Assembly: GCA_019614645.1 (NCBI GenBank)
Contig: JABWDB010000006.1
Span: 3,720,001-3,784,000, forward strand
Direction: 5' to 3'
From: Stratiolaelaps scimitus
Lineage: Eukaryota; Arthropoda; Arachnida; Mesostigmata; Laelapidae
DNA length: 64,000 bases
The notes beneath the pieces are model-generated. The model was not told the origin of the DNA and ran no database searches. It saw only the letters and a program-made list of their open reading frames with translations. This document shows, one piece after another, positions 13,429-27,442 of this stretch. The position numbers and the translations under genes were made by a program. Every line of letters begins with the position of its first letter. Within the stretch, counting starts at the first letter, position 1.

Positions 13429-16400
13429 TCGCGCTCGACTGTCTGCTCATATGCTTTATTAATACGCATCACGACGTTCGAACCAAAGCTCCGATGCACA
13501 CAGTTCTAATCCACGCTCACATGTTCATGATGCATTCGTATCATTCCCCACTAAAAGCGGCACACTTTTTATGCTCAGTGTATGCAACGAAACAGGAGAG
13601 GGACACGATATTCGAATCGGCTCTATCTGCATTTGAATGAGTTGCGTGTGTCATAGACTTTCCATTTAAACCGTACGCCAAGAACTAAATGCGGGCACTT
13701 TTTAATTGTGATCGACAATGTCTGGTTGTATGCAATCTCTGCAATCAACCCCCGTCTCCAATAAAGCTATCTAGCGTTTCCGTGATGAATATTGACGAAT
13801 ATTTGCTCTATACTTCTGGACGATAAAGTAGATATATTGGTCTTGTGAATTGTTGACCCGTTGGTAGTTAGATTGATGGCCAATAGGCGCGCGCTAATGG
13901 CCAATAAGCTTTGGATCGGCGAAGATTGTGTTCAGTGCAGAGGTCTACCTGTAACTGGATTACGTGGGCTTATCGCATGTGTTTGAGGTACTCTTTTTTA
14001 AAACGCGTCCGGAACGAGTTCATGATTGATTGGTCAGATTACCAACACTTGCTCGCTCCTCGGGGAATTCTTATGCAATGTTTTTTGCAGATAATAATGA
14101 TTGGAAATCGTCTAAGTGCCGAAAGGAATTCACACGTCGAGAACTCAGGGACCAGTTCAGTGAATTCAAGTTATATTTATGGTAGCGCAACACACGAGTA
14201 TGACATAACTCTTGCGTGTTTCGATATTCTAGTTTCAAGTGTGATTTGGTCTGATAAAATCCACGCTTGTTAAGCAAAATCGTGATGATCTTTCTACGCG
14301 AGGCGTCGATAGAGGTGGTGTTTGCTCTGACGATGGATGTGCACGATATCTAATGCACACTCTGCGGAAGACCGGTATTGATCGTGAGATCCCTCTGGCG
14401 TGTATGTCCAAGCAGTTCGATCTCAGTCAGTGAGTCGGAGGCGCCTATTCAAAGCAGGTCTATTCAAAGGTGCCTATTGAATGTAGACACTTTGAGGTAG
14501 GATTCAGCCGAATGGTAATTTGACAAAATCATTGGCGCCGGACGAAAGTCTAGGGTATAAGAAATATCCTAGGCGAATTCATTCCGCTGTTCTTTATGTG
14601 AGCTGCCCCACAGTAGACCAACGGGTGCGTTACGGTTCATAAAGGATTGATATACTGGCAGATCGGGCCACTTCTTGGGATATTTGTGCATTTAAGGCTA
14701 ATCTTCTATAATAGCTGATGGAGTCCTAATCAGTACGTTTATGGCATCTTTAAATCAGTTCTCGCTAAATAACTACTGGTAATCATTTGAGTCGATGAAC
14801 ATATTATATATTCAATGTACTCAATTCTAATATGCGTACACAAGGCTCACATTCACGATACGTTCGTAACATATGCTCCTATTGATGAACACAATTTATA
14901 TATAGATACTTCAACTATTGTAGTTCTAATATGTGTTCTCTAACCGGCTCTCGGCTGTCTTTTTCACGAAAGGCCTCGATACAGTTATTTCCGGCGCCAC
15001 CTCAAAGACCAGCGTTGCTTTAATGTGCTGCTTTGCCCTCTAATAGAAGTCCTGTGTAGATCGACGATTACCGATTATTCATACTGATATTATTGATCCT
15101 TCAATTCATTCGAGTGAGCCACTCTAGTTAGTACTCTCGATTAAAATACATCGAGTGCAATGCTTCCTGTCGCATGTCTATCAAAATCATCGAGGGACTG
15201 TTGTAGGCTTTGTACTACAGATACGTATTAGGTCGTGCGGAGCTATTTTGTACATAAGAAAAACTGTCGATAATCTTCAAAGTAAAGTGTCATAGCCAGG
15301 TAAAATGTGACCTGTTTATACTTGGGTCCTCTGCTTCTCTTTAGCTCAGCGCTAATTTAGATTTGTAGAGCAGCCATGAGTCTAAAAACTGGTGATGAAA
15401 TGTTTGTTTCTGAAGGAACAAATTGGAATTAAATTCATTGAATATTGGTGATTAAGCTCGACATGGACGTCGCGCCCGGTAAAATATTTACTATTGTTGT
15501 GATCGATTTAGGAGGGATGACCGGAGGCCACAGAGGAGGCGACATGTTTATCCACCAATCAAATTTGGTCAATTAAGGAAGATTTGTATTACAAAGTTAA
15601 TATACAATGAGAAATTGGTACTGACCAGAAAAAACGCAAAATGGGACTCAATTGCAACCTACAAGACTATAGGCAACAAAAAACTCAGCTTTAGCACACC
15701 GTTACGATCGACGAGTTCTGGGTGAGCCTAAACCGATAGCCTGCGGGGATGCAGGCAAGAAAAGTGACTCCGACGAAAGGCCGTTCCCAGTGGCAGTATT
15801 GAATAGGCTTGTTCCTGAGGGAAAAACGAAAATATCATTGCATCAACATGATATCTAGACAAATAATAAAGTAGACTCCTTCTAGTATACACTAAAAAAT
15901 AGTAGTTCTACTAATTTTTGTTTAATAGTTATCAAAGTTTCCTCGAAGTACAAAATACGACCTAATAATGAACAAACCTATTTGCCTAAAAAAAACATTC
16001 TAGCATCCTCGAGTACAGACAGAATAACAGAATTGTTATATTCGCGCAGTTTGATAATTTCAGAAGCCATTAGTGAGCCGAATCACTATTTATGACTAGC
16101 ACAATTTTAATTCATTGACACATGAGACGAGCAGAGATAAACCCGCGCAGTCGTCCGATACTGCAGCTGCTGGCTGTCGAAATGTGCCTCTTTCAATCTG
16201 ACATTATGCGACCTACCGCGGCATCATCCAATGTTCCCAAGGAACTCCTTACTTATCGAGCGAGGGTATCTATCTGGGTGTGGAAGATCATCAGCAGAGA
16301 CTATCCCGAGATGTGATGGCAAAATAAAAGCCTCTTCTCCGAAGACGGCGAACGGTGTACGTTATCGTACCGCACGCTTCTTCAGCGGTTGCCGTCGTAT

Positions 16401-18639
16401 GGTGGCCTTCAAGGAGAAACACTTGTTATCGATGACAGCAAATCTCAGCACATTCGTACGTCCTTGAGATTTCGAAAAATGAGAAACAATATATCGCGAT
16501 AGTCGAAGCTGTCTACCTTGCGCTTGAAATAACAAAACACGCAATATAAAACAAACCTTCTCTATAACAAGTATCATCCGAGCTAAGTCCTTCAATTGTT
16601 ATTGGAACTGGTAGAGGCTGCAGCTAAAACGCTCAGTTGGGTGGAAGAGAGTTATGGATTTTTAGGCAATTGACATACAGTATCTTTCTCTGTGGGCCAG
16701 TCTCTCTGGACTCACCGGGACGGCACACGTGGCTTAATTAGCGATACGCCCTTTACGGAGAATCGCTTTACTTAAAGTAAGTGTTTTTGTTTTCGAAACA
16801 AACGCATTGTAGTATACAATAATAGATCACCATATAACAACACCATATTGATATATTGACTCCGTTTTCGTCTGCACTTCTGCCTATGCGGACTCAGTAT
16901 TTGTAGCATTTTTACCTACGGAAACGTATTTTGAGGCAGGGTTCGTTAGTTTCTGAGCGCAATTGTTTCAAAGATGGACCACATACGATCCCTTGATTCC
17001 TTGGTTAATCGAATGTGATACCCATGTTTTAGGGAGCATTGCGGTAACGAGCGGTTGATTCTTCGATGCATTACTATTGTATGCAGGCCATGCGACCCTT
17101 TGCGGACACTTTTTTATTATTCATTTTAAAGATTATTCAACCCACAACTGACCTTCATTCCTATCTTTCTTAAGTGGCCCACGTATCTTCAGCCAGTTGG
17201 CTTACGACAGGGTTCGTCCAGGAGGGGAATCACGGCATGGATGAGCCTGCTTACTTATTATATTTAGCAGTTGCGAGTTTATTTAGTTTTACTTAGCGTC
17301 TGAAGTTTAGTGATGGAACCTAATACTACGTTTCTGTTTGCATATGGTAGGCGGCACAAGGAAACCCCTTGGCGCCTGCCAAGCTCATGTCAAATCATTT
17401 ATTTGTTCTGGTATGAGCAACCCTGCCTCAAAAACGTCGTATATTGCATATTCCAAATTTTGATATTATAACGTAGTGTGCCCGGTGGGACCTGACCCCG
17501 ATGGTTAGAAGGGGGGGTCACCCGACACAACTACTGACCACTAGGCTTACCTTGCCCCGTTAAACTTCACTTACAACCAGGCTCAATTTCCATCTATAAA
17601 GTACTACTGTCTGACTGGAGAAGCAGCGAAGAATGCTTTACGGATCACTTGGCCGTACTCACTCGTCTTGGTCCTCACCTCACAACGCTTGCTCTGTCCT
17701 GCACTGGTATGACCCTGACGTGCACCCTGTGAATCTCACTGTCTAGCCCCAACGTATGTGTCAACAGCCCAGTCTGCGCGAGTTTCTCCTAAGTGTTTCG
17801 TAGTTGGAGACACTTTTTCTAAACGCCCCAATAGCCTGTGCAACCTTTCAGCAAACATCCTACCTCTCTCCAGTTGTTCCTTCCTTGTGTAGATATCGTC
17901 GATAATATTACGTCTACGCACATCATTTGTCTAGTGCGGAAGTCGGCCGCGTCCCTTTTAACCTGTTCCGGCGTCGCGCATTCAGCCTGCGTAACGGGTA
18001 GATTGTGCTCTAGCCCGCATAGCTCAGTATTATATGCATAAGGACGACGCTCCCAATAGAGTGTAGGTAGAATTTTTCGAGTAGTGCCCTCTACCTAGTT
18101 GCGGTTACCAAAGGAGCCACCTTGAGTAAAGTACTTCACTGTCTTATTCCAGTGATCATTTCATAACAAATATCCCATTGCTCTCTCTGAATCATCCCTT
18201 CCTGGAGCTGCAGTAATCCCGTTACCTTGCAATCGCTAACTTGCTATCCATTGAATTAGTCCTGTTTCCCCCACCGCGGTTGTTCTGTGATCTCAATTCA
18301 AAACTAGCGCTGATTTCCAATATGCTTCAGTAAATCTTAGCCCATTTGCATGATTCGAAGTGCCACTCACATTTACATTCGTGAAAATTATCGTTTTTGC
18401 AAAATAATTCAGATGGTTTACCAACTGTCAACGTTGTCGAAAGAACGACTTAACTAAGTAATCAGTTTACAATATTTTACGAGGTATTTGTTTATGTGTT
18501 TATACATCAATCTGCCTCTTACCAGACAAGTCGTTTTCACCGTAAGTGAAACAAAATCGCCGGAGCAGTTTTCGACACCGTCGACACAGATGTACATACA
18601 TAATATACATTCAACCTTAAGGGTACAGGATGCATTAAG

Positions 18640-18640
18640 A

Positions 18641-18672
<32 letters not shown>
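18640..18672. repeat. (TA)n microsatellite
   Basis: TA tract with one TG interruption. Confidence 0.95.
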
Positions 18673-21600
18673 AGGGAGGTCGAAGTACAACTAATACTGA
18701 AGGGGTATAATATAATACATTTCGCTTAATACAGAAAGCAGGTCAATGTTTTGACTGACGTACACGAAAGCACACACAGAGGACAAGAACAACGCGAATC
18801 ACTCTATTTACTGTTTGCAACTGACTGAACAATTTGTCTCTGTGAACACAGTGCAGGGAACCAGGCGTGTACTTCCTAAGCCTATCCGTTGTGGTGTTCC
18901 CTAAATAGAAACGTTAACACAATACAATAGCACCTTTTATTCAAAGGGATATGTCACGTCGGGGGACGCCGGCCTCCTTCTTTTTACAGTCAGACTTAGC
19001 CGACCCAGACACCGAGCGATCTTGATAACGTCAAGCCAACCGCTAAGACGACATAAAAAGGTACTAAAGGAACTAGTTGTGAGTCAAGCAGCGATTTGTA
19101 TCTCGAGCACTTCGTATGAACCATTTACACGGACGAAGAAACAAAGCTAAAAATTCTATGGCAGAATTGGCTGGTTTGTTTTAAGTAAATAAATAAAGAA
19201 CAATATATAATGATCCAATGTGACGGTGTCGACAATGCTTGCGAGTTAACTCCGCCTTGTGATGATTAACTGTGTGAAAAAAAGCCAACTATTCACAATA
19301 TTGAAAATCTATTCTTTTTAAGTCATCACTCGTGCTATTTTCATTAAATTAATCTGTATCCAACGCGCTTAACTAGGATAAGTATAATATACACCACCCA
19401 TTGTGTCAGCGAAAGATTCGTTCAAGTCAAACTCTATTAAAGTAAGTTTATGCATAATGCGGAAGAACAACGCGGAAGTATAAAAAAAAAGACATGATAA
19501 TCAACGGTTAAGTGATCTATGGTGTTCATTTTTGCCTGAGCTGAGAATACATAGCGAAGGATAGAGCAAAACTTGATTCGACGACACAATCTATTATCGA
19601 AGCATAGCCAGCTGATACAGCTCCTATCACCTGAACAATGTCCATGTGGGCTTCTTCTATAATATCAATATATGTTGGAAGGTGTCAGCCTATGACTGAA
19701 CTATTATATTATAATATATAAGACAAACCTTGCCCATATTGTCATACGGAATTCAATACAGATAACCTGCGTAGGTGGCAAGCATTTTCTTGTTCTGTTC
19801 GAGTCGAGGGGTCCATCCCCAAGGAATGAAAATTCAAGGTCTCGGTTTGACACTGGGCAGCGTATCTCTTTATCTCTGTCAATAATAAGTAACTATATGA
19901 CCCTGCGACACTAGAGAGAATAAGAAAAGTAGCCGACTCGAAATGTAGTCTATATTGGAGAAAGCGCCTATATGTCGGGCTGTGGGGCCATGAGGTACAG
20001 GAATAATGTACCTATTGGAGAGGAAAAACAGAGATCCTCGTTGTGTAGTGAATCCATTTCACCGTCGTCCGACGGAGGATATTTTTATAGCGCGGCCCGG
20101 GCAGGCGACGCATGTTATACTTATCTTTATTTACAGGGTAGTGCTTTGGAGGACCTCGTAAAAGCACGCGTCTAATGATACACGACTGCGACATCTACTG
20201 TGAATCAAACATTAAAAATAAGGTCACCCATCAGCGCGATATATCCAGTAGCATTCAATGTATCTGTGCCACAACCCCTAGACATCTATTTTTCTTGTGT
20301 TCGTCGATAGAAAACCGGTTACTATGAGCGAGCTTTAGGCAAGCTCTTGTTTTCAATTGATATTTAAGGGGAACTTCTGACATGTCCCTGCTTACTCTAT
20401 CTACATGTTCTCTCGGACTGCTGATCGTTCCTTTGCCGTAGGGTCCAAACATTTTCTTGGCCTTGCACCTATCAACTAAACTGTACTTTGCTCTAGAAAT
20501 ATTGTGGGTCACCTTGGCAATAGTGTCTTGATCTACCCATATAACAATCAAAGGTGTTCCCATATCGTCCCACATCGGGCAACCTGACCTGTTTTATTTG
20601 CTGTGACGGAACCTGAAAAAGCACAGCGTTGTGTTCGAATTTGGCTCATTGACCAAACGAAGGTCTGCCGTTAGCTACAACACATGTTCCGCTGTCCAAC
20701 CGTACTTGCTTTAAGTCCCACTAGGTAGATCTGCTGCAGCGGCACAGCTAGAGCATTGCTTGAATCACCACGCTGGCAGCAACGGACAGTGAAAATGAAT
20801 TGAATTGTACCGGATGTTTTACACACGATGGTTATCAAGTGTCGCAGCTGGTGGGTATTTTGATGAAAGTCGATCTTTTCCTATATACTAGCTGACGCAG
20901 ATGTTTAAGCGGTATCTCTCGAAGAAACAGCTGTAGAATTGATCCGGATTATCGTATAAAGGCATCGGCCTCACACCCCCAACTGTGTCGAACCTTACAG
21001 GATGCGTGTCAACAGTCAGTATGACGAAGTTTTGAGTTGTGGGTATACTAGGCAGCATGCATGGTTCGACCAGAATATTCCCGACTTTCTCATTCACCGG
21101 AACCACAACCATACTGGGTTATGTCTGGATTATACGCACCGGAGCCTTCAGCCATAACGCATTGCGTATTTTATATTTCATATCGTATTCCATATTATTG
21201 ACTTGGTTGGTGGAGACGATTGCGAGTACCGAAGACCGAACGTCTCCTGTACAGAATGCTGCCAGTCTACGTACGCGTTATATTGTTTAATACCAAAGCA
21301 AAAACGATTAAGTGAGCAGTTATGCTGAAGCGCTATACGCATTCACGATCGTGTGTGCAAAAGCACACCATTCGAAGAGGGATGATTACACAATCCGAGG
21401 GACCATCGAAGATATTGCAGTCTCACGTGGTTGCCACGCGAGTTGCTTCTTCGTGCTGATCCGATTACGCTCGCCTTTTCTTGCCGAGATCGTTTCTCAT
21501 ATGTACCGGACCGTCCGGAGACACCCCCTTAGTACTTGCTCTTACTGCGCGGGATTCTACGACTGTGAGCACCGGCGTGGCGTAGCTGACCAATCGGATC

Positions 21601-23750
21601 CACATGGCCCGGCCGGGGTCTGGCTCATGCCTCCACTGTAGTCCTCGCCCCGTTCTTGGTTATAGGCTCCTGCTGCCACCAACCGCAGAAAACAATGAGA
21701 TTTGCTGGTCGAACGACCGTATTCGGTCATGGTCCGGCGCGGGTTTTATAGCCCGATACCGAGACGAGCCCAAAATAAATTGAACGACAGTATTAGGAAG
21801 GAGCTATGTTCCAGAGTAAGCGAATAGGGTGCAAAGTCTTCCGGTGCGGAGAAGGCGACTAGTACGTTCTAGTCAGGTTGGTTAGGAAGTAATGTCCTGC
21901 GCGCACTCATTAAGTAGTCTACGAACATACGAGACATCCTGCGAAGTGAACTTCCTTGAGTACGAGTGTGTAGTCTGATTTCAACTTAACTCAAAGCTAT
22001 TTATCATGTTGCTAGTTTCTTGATGGCGGGCAAATCCTAGCGGACGATGGGCCACGCTCCCGTCGCGACTCATGGTCGGAGAAGCACTTTCGAAGGAAGG
22101 ACTTTCGACACAAGAGTTACACGGTCGTTTCGCTCAAAGCGAAACATTGTGCACAGGATCCGTGTAACAAGTTCCAGAATGGTTGCTAGAAAACGAAAAA
22201 CATTTATATTATTATATTATATATTGTATATTCCTTGTATACAAATATATTAATAATAATATATATTATAGTATATTGTATGCAAACGTACCTTGTCTCC
22301 TCGTCAAGGAAGTTCTCTTACTATGTCCTAGAGGGAAATTCAAGATATGCTCATGCCGTTTGAACATCACTGTCATATTCAACTGGTAAAATCGTATGGG
22401 TCTCACATAGATCGTTCAGAATACACGATTAGTGATAGAGAACATTTGTGTCATTTTTATATATAACGCACTTGATTAGCTTCCATTAAATATAACATAA
22501 ATATGAGCATAAAGAAATTACCATAAATAGAAGCGGATTCTTATAACCATCACGGAGATGTAAACAACCATGGCAGCCTGCAGAGGAAGTGGGTTAACGG
22601 GCGCGCTTGCGTACTAGCACTCAAGTTTACAAATGAGCCTATTTAGCGAAGGGACAGCCGTAATATATTCGAAGCAACTACGTCGCTACGGACGCGGAGG
22701 TTTCTAACAGGGAATGTTTGTCCTAAGGGCTTCAGCCTCGCCAAATACGTGTATGTATCGTAAAATAAATATGATCTGCGTGAGCACACTGCGTGCCTGC
22801 TTCCAATCGGCCGAGTTGCCTACTAGTTTAAGTAATGTTGTGACCATTACAGTGTGCCTTCCAAGTGAAGGCCCTTGACACGCACAGACAACTATGTTTC
22901 TTCTTATTTCTCTCTATATCGTAAATTACGCAACGTATTTCGAAAGAAGTTGCCACGTAATGCTTTGGACGTATCTAATGGGGTGGTCAAACCCACATAG
23001 ATCAACCTGGGAAAATCACGTCACTATACCGTGATTACTCGTTACGGGTAGTAAACCCCCGAGTTGTCGAGGCTGAGGTGCGAAATATCCCCAGTCCGCT
23101 CCGGGTCGGGGACTAAACTACCCCTGCGCCATTGATTAGTAGAGAAATCTGCTCAAAGATCTAGTTCGACCAAAGCTTTTATATTGTTGTGAAGGATGGA
23201 AGCCTCACCTAGAGACAGGTTGATAGAGAATTTGTCGACTGATCTAGACGATAACAAATTCAAACGGCAATTTCCTTGGGGAAACGACGATGTTTCATTA
23301 AATTCAGCATCCTAGACGACTACAACGCTGGCCTAATTCACTCAAAGTTTTGTGGCCCTGTCCGTGAGAAATGTGCGAGAATGGTGTGCAAAGTTTAACG
23401 CAGGAGAGATGAGCTACTAAAGCGACAAGAAATAGTGGACAAATTTAAAGTGTTTTCAATAGTCGAGCCACTGGACCCCGTCCTCGTTCGCGAGCCACAC
23501 AGAAATGTCGTACTTCATGCTTCAGCGCACCGTCAAGGACAGTCTTTGCACGACGAAGATTTTGGCCAAATGTGTGCTACGCAAATTACGGCTGAAACAG
23601 AGAACGCGTTTTTTTTTTGTTATGAGCAGAACTTAAGCTATTATTCAGAGACGGAAGCCACCCAGAAACGCACTCTCAAAATTGTTGAGGCATTAGCCAA
23701 ATTTCGCATTAAGCCAGACAGGAACGAATATTGGTATTAATACTAGTATT

Positions 23751-23753
<3 letters not shown>

Positions 23754-23830
<77 letters not shown>
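23754..23830. repeat. (TA)n microsatellite, 77 nt
   Basis: Uninterrupted TA dinucleotide tract, the longest in the window. It borders the hairpin at 23839. Confidence 0.97.
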
Positions 23831-23833
<3 letters not shown>

Positions 23834-23838
23834 GTATA

Positions 23839-23969
23839 TCCTTTCTGAAACGTAACGGCAATCTGATAGAGGCCTTGAGAGACATTCAGCTGCCGGGAGC
23901 GAAAGAGACTGAGTGTCTCTCATGGCATCTATTATATAATATCAGATTGCCGTCTCGTTTCCGAAAGGA
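23839..23969. repeat. Long imperfect inverted repeat (hairpin)
   Basis: The left arm 23839-23889 (starting tcctttctgaaacg) and the right arm 23909-23969 (ending cgtttccgaaagga) are reverse complements with only a few mismatches and one 10-nt self-complementary insertion (attatataat). The loop is about 19 nt. The left side abuts a 77-nt TA tract. It may be a foldback or MITE-type element, or a small-RNA hairpin. Confidence 0.8.
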
Positions 23970-24543
23970 ATCTGCATACAGCTGGACAGCTGCGGCCGCT
24001 CTCATGCATGTGCCGTGACGGGTTGCTAACAACAATTTACCTTGACGAGCTGCTTACCGTTGGGGACAAAATCGCAGTTCACTTCAGATGGGCTTGAACG
24101 TCGAGTGTGTTCTGTATTCAATGATTAATTGAAAATGGTTGTCAGTACGCACTGGTTGAATGGTTCGTCTTGTACGGCAGTCCGCTTATAACTGTAGCTA
24201 TATGTTTGATTCGATTAGTAGAGAGCAGCTGTAAATACAGTCTGTAGCAGACACGATTTTATGTTTCTTTAGAAACGGTTCAAATTCGTCTTCCACGAAA
24301 AGTTCTCAGTTCGCTTGTTCCATGGTAGTGAAAACAGCGCACGTAGTTAGCACAGAGACTGATCCGAATATTGGTTTTATTGATATGTCAATAAAGGATC
24401 ATTTTATTACCGCGGGCAGCACTCCTCGCGGGTGTGCTCCTAAATAGTTAACATCGGCTACCTCATTATTAACAGCAATGCCTTATAATGCTGTGATAAG
24501 GATGAGGATAATTTATAATTGTCTGATGAATTACTTTTAGGCG

Positions 24544-24546
<3 letters not shown>

Positions 24547-24588
<42 letters not shown>
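24547..24588. repeat. (AT)n microsatellite
   Basis: About 42 nt of uninterrupted AT dinucleotides. Confidence 0.97.
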
Positions 24589-24591
<3 letters not shown>

Positions 24592-24695
24592 GCAGTGCTT
24601 CTGTAATTTCTCTAAAAATATTACTGTCAAAATACCTTAGTCTCGATCAAGGCGACATCCTCGACCGCCTCGGTCACCACTAATTTCTGTCCGGC

Positions 24696-24830
24696 TTTTG
24701 AACGGAGCAAGAAGTCCACAGTCGAGGTTGTCGCATTAAGGTAAAAAAAATCGCCAAAAGTTTCTTAGTTATGAACGATGCGTTTCTTAAAAATCGCTAG
24801 ACAATATCCATACACTACACAGAATGCGCA
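24696..24830 (+). repeat. Diverged direct duplication, copy A
   Basis: Matches 25175-25305 in the same orientation. Shared words include cggagcaagaa, tcgaggt and gccaaa, followed by matching order of a poly-A-rich patch and a TTTCT word. Substitutions and small gaps are common, so the duplication is old. Confidence 0.55.
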
Positions 24831-25174
24831 TGTGACAACGTCTGGTAGCCTCGCATAGAGAGGGAGAGGTTGTCAAATGCGCTTACTAATTCACACAACC
24901 TTTTCCGGAAATCGACCTGAAGAAATTTAATTGAAAACATTGTAAATACTATGGGATTACACTACAGGCGGTCAACATGTACTACAAATTACACCTTTCA
25001 TTATACAGAGTATCATTATACATTTGAAGCACATTATTTCATTCTAATGTGCATCACCATTTTCGCATTTCTTCTAACTAAAACAATGACTAGTTCAGCA
25101 CATTTCAGTTACAATCTGGGGGGGGGGCGGCGGTCCACACAAAGAGGAGGTGACACATTCATTTTCGGTTACGT

Positions 25175-25305
25175 TTTTCAACGGAGCAAGAAACTCGCCC
25201 TCGAGGTGGTTGCAACAAGGCAGAAAAAAGTAGCCAAAGGTTTGTTTCCTCCAACGTAGCTTTCTAAAATATTTTACACCCTATACATCAATATTGCACA
25301 TCACG
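25175..25305 (+). repeat. Diverged direct duplication, copy B
   Basis: Second copy of the segment at 24696-24830, about 480 bases away. It overlaps an open frame (24951-25259) that I regard as accidental. Confidence 0.55.
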
Positions 25306-25319
25306 CCAGATGCATTATA

Positions 25320-26500
25320 ATCAGGAACATACGTTATCCCACATGGCATTTTGCAGCGTATAGAATTTAGGGATTAGTTTTCTTTTCATCATTCTACCCG
25401 AGATACCCGAGTCCTTTCGTGAGTCACTTCATTTGATGCAGAAATTTATCTGAGCTGAAATTTCGATGATGTCTCCAGCATCTATTGAACAAGCTCCCAT
25501 AGAGGCAATATTTCACGTAACTCACATTGTGCGTTGACGGTTGACTCACATTGAGCTCATGGAGCCATAGATGTACCAACTTGCGCAGACGTTGTATTTT
25601 ACAGCAGTAATTCTTCTTGGAATCAACGTCAGGATCGATTTTTCACTGTTTATATAAAAGTCACGTTTCGCCCACCTTCTGTGATCATCGCTTTCGCCTC
25701 CATCTAACTCTTCCATAGAAGTGCTTTACTGAGGTGAGCTCAAAATCGCTCGAAAAGTATTCAACCCTTTGTTGTGTGCCCTGCTGAACCACTCCAGCCA
25801 ATAAAAGCCTTGAGCAGAAGTTTAGATGAACTATCATATAACTATCTAATACTCTATATGATATCGTACAAAGAACCATCTGTTGGGAGTTCTCAATATA
25901 AGCACATACGAATTTCTATAGGCAACCGTTTCAACCTGGCTCAGCGCCTCGCGAGGTTCAAAACGAAGCTCACAAATGCAATCACTACCTTGTATATATA
26001 ATATATGTATATCATTGAATGGTCGTTGGATCTTCTTAAGGTTTTAGTGCGCTGTAGGTACTGGGCGGCATCCCAGTTATTACTGGGCGCTATGCCAGGT
26101 TATTATTTGACGTTATACACTTATTTGATGAGCATCTATTCACTGTGCCTTCTCCATAGATTTTAGGGAACAATCACGATCAATATTTCATCACCGAAGT
26201 CACACGAGGTCACGTGCGTCATCCAGCCCTATGCCAAGTTACAAGCAAAAGTTACGAGCCAACAGTTGAAAATATTGCAGGGGGTCGATCGATCACATTC
26301 TATTAGTACAAAATCTATTCTGGGAGGCGATCAATAATGATCGTTTGTACCGCACACTCCTATATGTAAGGGGGATACGACATCGGCACACCTCCGACCA
26401 TCTCCACAGTAGTAAATACTAGTCTAGCAGCGCCAGCAACACTCGTACGATGCTTACGTGGCGGGGTAGTGTCTTTGTTACCTAGACGGTAGATCGTACA
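25320..26500. other. Intergenic-like DNA left of the receptor's putative 3' end
   Basis: AT-rich, no coding signal. Contains only the 22-bp duplication listed separately. Confidence 0.5.
26060..26103 (+). repeat. 22-bp tandem duplication
   Basis: The unit actgggcggcatcccagtta followed by tt is repeated once immediately with five or six changes (actgggcgctatgccaggtt followed by att). Confidence 0.6.
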
Positions 26501-26541
26501 CGGTAGAATAACAACACGAAACCATATAAACCGCAAATAGT

Positions 26542-26547
26542 TTTATT
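26542..26547 (-). promoter_or_regulatory. Candidate poly(A) signal AATAAA
   Basis: On the minus strand agAATAAAact is followed about 25-45 bases later by a GT-rich element (ttcgtgttgttattc, about 26505-26520). This is the normal arrangement of signal and downstream element, and it sits exactly where the GC-richer UTR-like DNA gives way to AT-rich intergenic DNA. Confidence 0.45.
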
Positions 26548-26780
26548 TCTCATAACATTTACAGCATTCTATAGTTGCATCACAATGTACAGCATCTTGA
26601 GTCGACATTTAGAAAATTACATTTACACTATTATAGTACAATTACTTACAGCATTCAGATGTCCAATCGGCTGCCAGAAGATGGCGGCTGCGTATCGTGT
26701 GGTTCGCTTTCATCGATTTTCGATATTTTCTATGACGGCCGGTGTCTCCGTGTTTGTGTCTATGGTAGTGTGCGTTTGTA

Positions 26781-26804
26781 TTATATATATATATATATAT
26801 ATAT
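26781..26804. repeat. (TA)n microsatellite in putative 3' UTR
   Basis: About 24 nt of TA. Confidence 0.95.
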
Positions 26805-27098
26805 GTACCTGTGTATTAGCTTTGGCTACACTATCTCTCTCTCTGTCGCATTTAGGTAAAAACAAACGTTACTGTTGCTCGTTTGGTTTCGTTTTTTCTT
26901 CTTAGATTTCCACCAATTCAATAAATGATCAATTCCGCTCGCCTCTGTCGCGTAGTTTCGCTCCGTAGAATTTTATCTTTGATAATAAATCCATTTATAG
27001 CTACGATATCGGGTCAACAACTCAACAACATCAACAGCATCATACGCAGAATGATAATAATAATAATATGCGAAATTCGTCGCCCAGAAAGAGCTGCA

Positions 27099-27120
27099 CT
27101 ATATATATATATATATATAT
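27099..27120. repeat. (TA)n microsatellite in putative 3' UTR
   Basis: About 22 nt of TA. Confidence 0.95.
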
Positions 27121-27404
27121 CGATCAATTAGGAATGTGTTGTCTCCAGCGTGTTTTTAATTTTCCCCCGTTCCTCTACTTGGTTTACTGTCAGCGATTGG
27201 CTTCGGTCCCAATGTTTTGAATAGGCATATTCCTCACATTTTTTTTTGTGTACTTTCGACTGGAAATTTGCTTTTATCGTCATCACCGGCATCGCATGTC
27301 CTACTTTCCCCAGCCCTATCGCTCCTTGTATGAAAGAAAACGCTTTGCCCTGTTTGGTAGTTGCCCACACAATATCGTACTTCCGGCGGCCGCACATTTT
27401 CAAG

Positions 27405-27406
<2 letters not shown>

Positions 27407-27439
<33 letters not shown>
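27407..27439. repeat. (CT)n microsatellite in putative 3' UTR
   Basis: About 33 nt of CT; a (GA)n tract in the minus-strand transcript. Confidence 0.95.

Positions 27440-27442
<3 letters not shown>

Larger units (their letters stand above)
5200..23750. other. AT-rich intergenic-like DNA, no gene supported
   Basis: Many short frames of 60-120 codons on both strands, none with a domain, signal peptide, convincing codon bias or partner exon. Isolated stretches (for example the minus strand at 20255-20575 and 17736-17921) have somewhat protein-like composition and could be eroded transposon sequence, but I cannot name them. Confidence 0.5.

Noticed and set aside
23731..24018. 95-codon plus-strand frame rich in IYIY
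   Set aside because: It is the TA microsatellite plus the hairpin read as protein.
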